A DNA stretch of 10,256 bases from CAYSPU01 sp964432995 (GTDB lineage Bacteria; Verrucomicrobiota; Verrucomicrobiia; Limisphaerales; JAHDYP01): NCBI GenBank assembly GCA_964432995.1, contig CAYSPU010000215.1:1-10256 (forward strand). Direction: 5' to 3'. This document shows positions 6,430 through 10,256 of the stretch, piece after piece (the stretch's first letter is position 1; every line of letters begins with the position of its first letter). The position numbers and the translations under genes were made by a program. The notes beneath the pieces are model-generated. The model was not told the DNA's origin, did no database searches, and saw nothing but the letters and a program-made list of their open reading frames with translations.

Positions 6430-8652
6430 ATGGCGCCGCTCCTCCGCGCCGGCGCCCGGCTTGGCCGGAGCTGCCGGGCATTCCCGTTCGTCCTGCTCGC
6501 CACTCTCGCCTTCTGCTGTTTCGCCGCAGCGACACACGCAGCGCCCATACCCGTCATTCTGGACACGGACATTGGCGACGACATCGATGACACGTGGGCC
6601 CTGGCCATGCTGCTGGGCATGCCGCAACTGGATCTCAGGCTGGTCGTCACCGACTACGGCAACACCCCCGAGCGAACCCGGCTCGTGGCGAAAATCCTCC
6701 AACGGGCCGGCCGCACGGACATTCCCATCGGCACGGGGGTCAGAACCGCAAACGATCCCCTCAACCAGTCGCGTTGGGTGGGCGATTTCGATCTGGGCAC
6801 CTATCCGGGCAAAGTTCATGCCGACGGCGTCGCGGCGCTGATGGACACCATCCGCTCGCAACCGGGCATCATCACCGTCATCACCATCGGCCCCGTTCCG
6901 AACATCAAGGCGGCCCTCCGCCTGGACCCGGGCATCGCGGCCAAGGCCCGTATCGTCTGCACCGGCGGCCGGATTTACAAAGGCTTCGAGAACGGCGGGA
7001 ATCCCCCGGCGGATTGGAATGTCCGGGCCGACGCCGCCTCCTGGCAGGCGATGGTCGCCGCGCCCTGGACGATCACCACGTCGCCGCTGGACGCTTCCGA
7101 GGAGCTGGTGCTTCGCGGCGAGGCCTTCGCGGCGGTGGCGGCTTCGGATCATCCGCTCGCCCGCATCGTCATCGAGAACTACACTCTGTGGGACCACCGG
7201 CGTCATCACCCTCGGGACGCCAGCAGCGTCCTGTACGACACGGCCGCGGTCTACCTGGCCTATTCCGAGGAATACGCCCTGGTCCAGACCCGGAGACTCA
7301 CCGTGAACGGCCAGGGTCACACGCTCGTCACGCCGGACGGCAAGGAAGTGCGCTGCCAACTCGGCTGGAAAGACCGCAAGGCATTCGACGCTTTCCTGGT
7401 GAAGACGCTCACGGAATCTCCCCGAACGAAACGCCATGCCCGGACGGAACTGGTCCGGGAGGTGTTGGCGGGCAAGCGGCAGGAAGCCCGCGTCTCGTGG
7501 TGGGGATTCGATCCCGCCGATTCCACGGCGCACCTGCAGGAGGCCATCCACTCGAAAGTCAAGCGGCTGATTCTCGACCGGCAACCGTCGGCGTGGGTCA
7601 CGCGGCCGTTGACCGGGGTGAGCGGTCAGGAAATCGTGCTCGAGGCGGGAAGCGAACTGGTGGCGTTGCCAGGCGCCTTCCGGGCCAAAGACGACTGCCT
7701 GCTCTCCTTCCGCGACTGCGAGAACGTCGTTCTCCGGGGCGACCGAACGGATGGCGGCAAATCGCCCCGCATCCGCATGCACAAGGAGGACTACCAATCC
7801 GCTGCCTATGAAAAGTCCGAATGGCGGCATGGGTTGGCCTTCTACGGATGCCGGAACGTGCTGGTCCAGGACCTATCGATCGAACACACGGGAGGCGATG
7901 GCATCTACCTGGGCACGACCGCGAAACAGACGCCCAACCGCCAGGTGACGATCCGGCGGGTCGACTGCAACGCCAACCACCGGCAGGACATCAGCGTCAT
8001 CAGCGCGGAAGACCTTCTGATTGAAGATTGCCGGCTGCGCCACACCGACGGCACGGACCCGCGGGCGGGCATTGATTTCGAGCCGAACCATCCCGCGGAT
8101 TCCCTGGTCCACTGCGTGGTGCGCCGGTGCACCGCCGAATTCAACGCGGGAACCGGCTACCAGATTTGTCCGCAATCGTTGAACAGCAGCTCGAAACCGA
8201 TCTCGATCCACCTCGACCACTGTGTTTCCCGCGGCAACCGGCAGCATGCCATCCACCTGTGCAGCGCCCCGAAAGATCCCCCGTTCGGACGGCTGCGGAT
8301 CACGCGGTTCCTCGCGGAAGAGGACGGCATGGCCGGCCTCTCCGTGCAGTTCAATCCCTACGATGCGGTGCGCGTCGAGCTGGAAGACTCCATCCTTCGC
8401 GACTGCGCCCGCGAGGACTCCTTTTTCCCGCCGCTTTACCTGCAAGGCCTCGAGGAGGACAACCGTCCGGCCGGCAACCTCCACTTCGCGAACGTCACGG
8501 TGAAGGATGATCGCGACCGTCCGATCCTCAAAATCCGCGACCGGAAAGGCCACGGAGCAAAGGCCGTCACCGGGGAAATCACTCTCGAACGTCAAGGGCG
8601 GCGAGAGACCATCGCCATCGACGCCTCCTGGCTGGAAACGATGCGTGAATGA
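6430..8652 (+). CDS. Secreted nucleoside hydrolase fused to right-handed parallel beta-helix protein
   Basis: 740 aa. The ATG at 6430 gives a good signal peptide (basic MAPLLRAGARLGRSCR, then FPFVLLATLAFCCF, cleavage near THA/AP); GGAG at 6424-6427 is a ribosome site rather close to the start. Residues 39 to about 330 match the inosine/uridine-preferring nucleoside hydrolase fold (PF01156): the Ca-binding aspartate cluster DTDIGDDIDD (45-54), IGPVPN (153-158, usual GPxTN), and LYDTAAVYL (268-276), whose Asp is the likely last calcium ligand while the usual catalytic His position reads Tyr. From about 356 (SWWGFDPADST) to the C-terminus is a right-handed beta-helix with repeated strands such as NVLVQDLSIEHTGGDGIYLG, LLIEDCRLRHTDGTD and INFEP-like GIDFEPNHP. 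The first part would hydrolyse N-ribosides or sugar relatives; the second may bind or cleave polysaccharide. The fusion is in frame with no stop. Location is probably periplasmic or extracellular. Confidence 0.88.
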   Translation: MAPLLRAGARLGRSCRAFPFVLLATLAFCCFAAATHAAPIPVILDTDIGDDIDDTWALAMLLGMPQLDLRLVVTDYGNTPERTRLVAKILQRAGRTDIPIGTGVRTANDPLNQSRWVGDFDLGTYPGKVHADGVAALMDTIRSQPGIITVITIGPVPNIKAALRLDPGIAAKARIVCTGGRIYKGFENGGNPPADWNVRADAASWQAMVAAPWTITTSPLDASEELVLRGEAFAAVAASDHPLARIVIENYTLWDHRRHHPRDASSVLYDTAAVYLAYSEEYALVQTRRLTVNGQGHTLVTPDGKEVRCQLGWKDRKAFDAFLVKTLTESPRTKRHARTELVREVLAGKRQEARVSWWGFDPADSTAHLQEAIHSKVKRLILDRQPSAWVTRPLTGVSGQEIVLEAGSELVALPGAFRAKDDCLLSFRDCENVVLRGDRTDGGKSPRIRMHKEDYQSAAYEKSEWRHGLAFYGCRNVLVQDLSIEHTGGDGIYLGTTAKQTPNRQVTIRRVDCNANHRQDISVISAEDLLIEDCRLRHTDGTDPRAGIDFEPNHPADSLVHCVVRRCTAEFNAGTGYQICPQSLNSSSKPISIHLDHCVSRGNRQHAIHLCSAPKDPPFGRLRITRFLAEEDGMAGLSVQFNPYDAVRVELEDSILRDCAREDSFFPPLYLQGLEEDNRPAGNLHFANVTVKDDRDRPILKIRDRKGHGAKAVTGEITLERQGRRETIAIDASWLETMRE

Positions 8653-8776
8653 GCGTCAGCAGTCCAACGGCACCACGCCAGCCACAGAGTGAGGATCGCA
8701 TGGTGGTCTGCCTGAAAGTCCATCGGCCAGTCTCGGTAAAGGCCGAAGGAGGCGGGGCGTCCGATTCTCTCATCGG

Positions 8777-8826
8777 CATCCCCGGGGCAGTCCTGATCCC
8801 CGGGGAAAGAAACCGCCCCGGGGATG
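8777..8826. repeat. Three CCCCGGGG palindromes phased at exactly 18 bp
   Basis: The octamer CCCCGGGG occurs at 8780-8787, 8798-8805 and 8816-8823, with 10-bp spacers (CAGTCCTGAT and AAAGAAACCG). Each copy is self-complementary. Copy 1 (CATCCCCGGGG) can pair with copy 3 (CCCCGGGGATG) over 11 bp, and copy 2 (ATCCCCGGGG) with copy 3 over 10 bp, so alternative hairpins are possible. The function is unknown: structure, protein-binding array or chance in GC-rich DNA. Confidence 0.7.
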
Positions 8827-8865
8827 GAAGCACTGCCAGGTGCGCGGGATGGCAACCAATGAATA

Positions 8866-8930
8866 GCCGCAAAGAGTCACAAAAGGCCTGGAGACCTCAG
8901 TTCTTGTGCCTTTTGTGCTTTCTTTGCCGC
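8866..8930. terminator. Imperfect inverted repeat, candidate bidirectional terminator
   Basis: The left arm (8866-8887, GCCGCAAAGAGTCACAAAAG then GC) is nearly the reverse complement of the right arm (8908-8930, GCCTTTTGTGCTTTCTTTGC then CGC), with about a 20-nt loop. The arms contain AAAAGGC/GCCTTTT and CAC/GTG pairs. It lies between two convergent genes, 213 bp after one stop and 63 bp from the other. The A-rich and T-rich arms could serve transcription from both sides. Similar GCCGCAAAGA/CACAAAAGG palindromes are recalled as frequent intergenic elements in PVC-type genomes, so it may also be a dispersed repeat. Confidence 0.55.
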
Positions 8931-8993
8931 TGTTTCGTTCAGCCGCACTATCGATTCAGAAACGGGTGCGGGCATTGGGTCTTCTCGCGCGGT

Positions 8994-10256
8994 TCAGCGG
9001 GGCGTTACCCTGCCCGGCCACCAGGCATCCAACTGGAAGCGCAGGTTGGCGACTCGCGCGATCTCGGTATCGGCCAGGTTCTTTTCCTCCCGGGGGTCAT
9101 CGTTCACGAAGTAAAGCTCGGCCCCGCCTTTCTCGTTCTGGGGTGCGGGGAGGATCAGCTTCCAACCGTCCTGAAGAATCCAGCGCCATCGCAAGTTGGG
9201 TGCGGCTGCATGCAGATCCACGAAGTCATGGGTGTGGCACTCGCCGTAGAGCGCCGTGCGTGCGCGCAGTGCGAGCTCGTCGGCGAGGTCAAGCCCGGGG
9301 AGGTTGGCCGGCGTTTCGACCTCGCAGGCCCGCAGGATGGTGGGGAAGAGATCGAGCGAACTGACCGGAACATCCGTGGTCTTCGGTGCAAGCCGGCCTT
9401 TCCAACGAACCATGATGGGCGTGCGCAAGCCGCCGTCGTAGGGCGATTGCTTGGACTTGGGGGCATACCGGCCCGTTAGCGGATCGGTGATCCAGCCGTT
9501 GTCCGCCAGGTAGAGGACCAGCGTGTTGTTCGCCATACCCTCACGATCGAGGTAGCCAAGCAGTTCCCCACAGGTCTCATCGAACCACTCCACCATGGCC
9601 CAATACTTCGCCACGGCCTCGCTCGGTGCCTGATCACGATATCGCGCCAGGATGCGCTCCGGCGGCGTATGCGGATCGTGCGGCATCAGGGGCGCGTACC
9701 AGACGAAGAACGGCTTCGCCGCCTGGCGCGATTGGGCGATGAAATCGTAGATCGGCTGCATCGTCTGGCGTCCGATTCTCAGGCCATCGTCGCCATGGCG
9801 ACCGCCCTTGGTCATGCCGTCCGTGAAACCGCCATGACTGTAATCGCCGAGCCACCATTTGCCCGTTTGCAGGCTGCGATACCCGGCCTGCCCGAGCAGT
9901 CGGGGCAGTGTCGGCCAGGCTTCGAGGTTCTTCACCATGTGCCGGCGGCCCTGCTGGAAGGCAGGAGACGCGTAGAACTCCGCAGCCCTCATTCCCACAG
10001 GTCTGGGAGGATCGTTGCCCGTAACCAGATGCTCATGCGGGTAGCGGCCGGTGATGATGGTCGCAAGGCTCGGGCAACAGAGGCTGGACGGCACGTAGCC
10101 ATGGCGAAACGTCAGTCCTTCTTTTGAGAGCCGATCCAGATGCGGAGTCCGAATCGTGGGATGGCCCATGAAGCCATAGTCTCCCCAATGCTGGTCGTCG
10201 GAGATGATCAGGACGACGTTGGGAGGCGCAGCGGTGAGGCCGAAGCTGAGCGCAAG
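8994..10256 (-). CDS. Arylsulfatase-type (S1 family) sulfatase, N-terminus outside window
   Basis: Reading the minus strand from base 10256 gives 420 residues to the TGA at 8994-8996. The true start lies off the right edge; the visible residues LALSFGLTAAPPNVV look like the end of a signal peptide. An in-frame ATG at 10169 would cut off the metal site, so it is not the start. Sulfatase landmarks (in-window numbering): LIISDDQHWGDYG with metal-binding Asp20/Asp21; LCCPSLATIITGRYP with candidate catalytic Cys60; GKWWLG (132-137, usually GKWHLG); LADNGW with Asp252/Asn253; PYDGGLRTPIMVRW. The enzyme would hydrolyse sulfate esters, probably on exported polysaccharide, after conversion of Cys60 to formylglycine. 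The Arg of the usual CxPxR signature is Leu here; I recall the same CCPSLATIITG form in PVC relatives, so it is probably a subfamily trait. It converges on the nucleoside hydrolase gene. Confidence 0.93.
   Translation of the reverse strand, partial: LALSFGLTAAPPNVVLIISDDQHWGDYGFMGHPTIRTPHLDRLSKEGLTFRHGYVPSSLCCPSLATIITGRYPHEHLVTGNDPPRPVGMRAAEFYASPAFQQGRRHMVKNLEAWPTLPRLLGQAGYRSLQTGKWWLGDYSHGGFTDGMTKGGRHGDDGLRIGRQTMQPIYDFIAQSRQAAKPFFVWYAPLMPHDPHTPPERILARYRDQAPSEAVAKYWAMVEWFDETCGELLGYLDREGMANNTLVLYLADNGWITDPLTGRYAPKSKQSPYDGGLRTPIMVRWKGRLAPKTTDVPVSSLDLFPTILRACEVETPANLPGLDLADELALRARTALYGECHTHDFVDLHAAAPNLRWRWILQDGWKLILPAPQNEKGGAELYFVNDDPREEKNLADTEIARVANLRFQLDAWWPGRVTPR

Larger units (their letters stand above)
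8653..8993. other. 341-bp convergent intergenic spacer
   Basis: This separates the plus-strand nucleoside hydrolase fusion from the minus-strand sulfatase; both genes end here. No credible gene is seen. Its two structured parts, the palindrome triplet at 8777-8826 and the inverted repeat at 8866-8930, are listed separately. The rest shows nothing recognisable. Confidence 0.65.

Noticed and set aside
6160..7830. A 556-codon minus-strand open frame
   Set aside because: It is the antisense shadow of the nucleoside hydrolase and has no recognisable motif.
8579..8872. A minus-strand frame containing a signal-peptide-like MRSSLCGWRGAVGLLTLIHA
   Set aside because: It ends quickly inside the 3' end of the beta-helix gene and has no conserved continuation. 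It might be a relic of a gene start, but this cannot be supported.

Overview
The window is GC-rich and gene-dense. It carries mostly secreted or cell-surface proteins for polysaccharide or glycoconjugate breakdown: a GH106-like glycoside hydrolase, the wreck of a second glycosidase, a giant FGE-like/PA14/sialidase-like/MORN protein, a nucleoside-hydrolase/beta-helix fusion and an arylsulfatase-type sulfatase. This mix (sulfatases, FGE-like domains, PA14 modules, parallel beta-helix proteins, ConA-like modules on rhamnosidase-type enzymes) is typical of the PVC superphylum. A Verrucomicrobiota or Planctomycetota bacterium, probably metagenome-derived, is the best guess. It is an inference from gene content; no rRNA or tRNA is present to confirm it.

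Layout. 1-2190 (minus): a GH106-like hydrolase whose 3' end lies beyond the left edge. 2386 to about 3035 (minus): a decayed six-hairpin-type glycosidase with a true C-terminus but a frameshift and apparently a large internal deletion. 3159-6014 (plus): a 951-aa secreted protein whose FGE-sulfatase domain is split by a PA14 domain, followed by a four-Asp-box sialidase-like propeller and a MORN-like tail. 6015-6429: a gene-free leader with one strong hairpin. 6430-8652 (plus): a 740-aa secreted nucleoside hydrolase fused to a right-handed beta-helix. 8653-8993: a gene-free convergent spacer holding three CCCCGGGG palindromes at an exact 18-bp pitch and a long imperfect inverted repeat that could terminate both flanking genes. 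8994-10256 (minus): a sulfatase whose N-terminus lies beyond the right edge.

The genes are not one operon. The two left genes run leftward and the two middle genes run rightward, diverging from about 3.1 kb; the sulfatase converges on the middle pair. Working together, rhamnosidase-type, sialidase-like, beta-helix and sulfatase activities would fit attack on a decorated, perhaps sulfated, polysaccharide. No transporter, regulator or SusC/D-like pair is visible, so no complete utilisation locus can be claimed. I saw no CRISPR array, tRNA, rRNA, transposase or defence gene. The most unusual items are the nested FGE/PA14 architecture, the nucleoside-hydrolase/beta-helix fusion, the decayed glycosidase and the 18-bp-phased palindromes.
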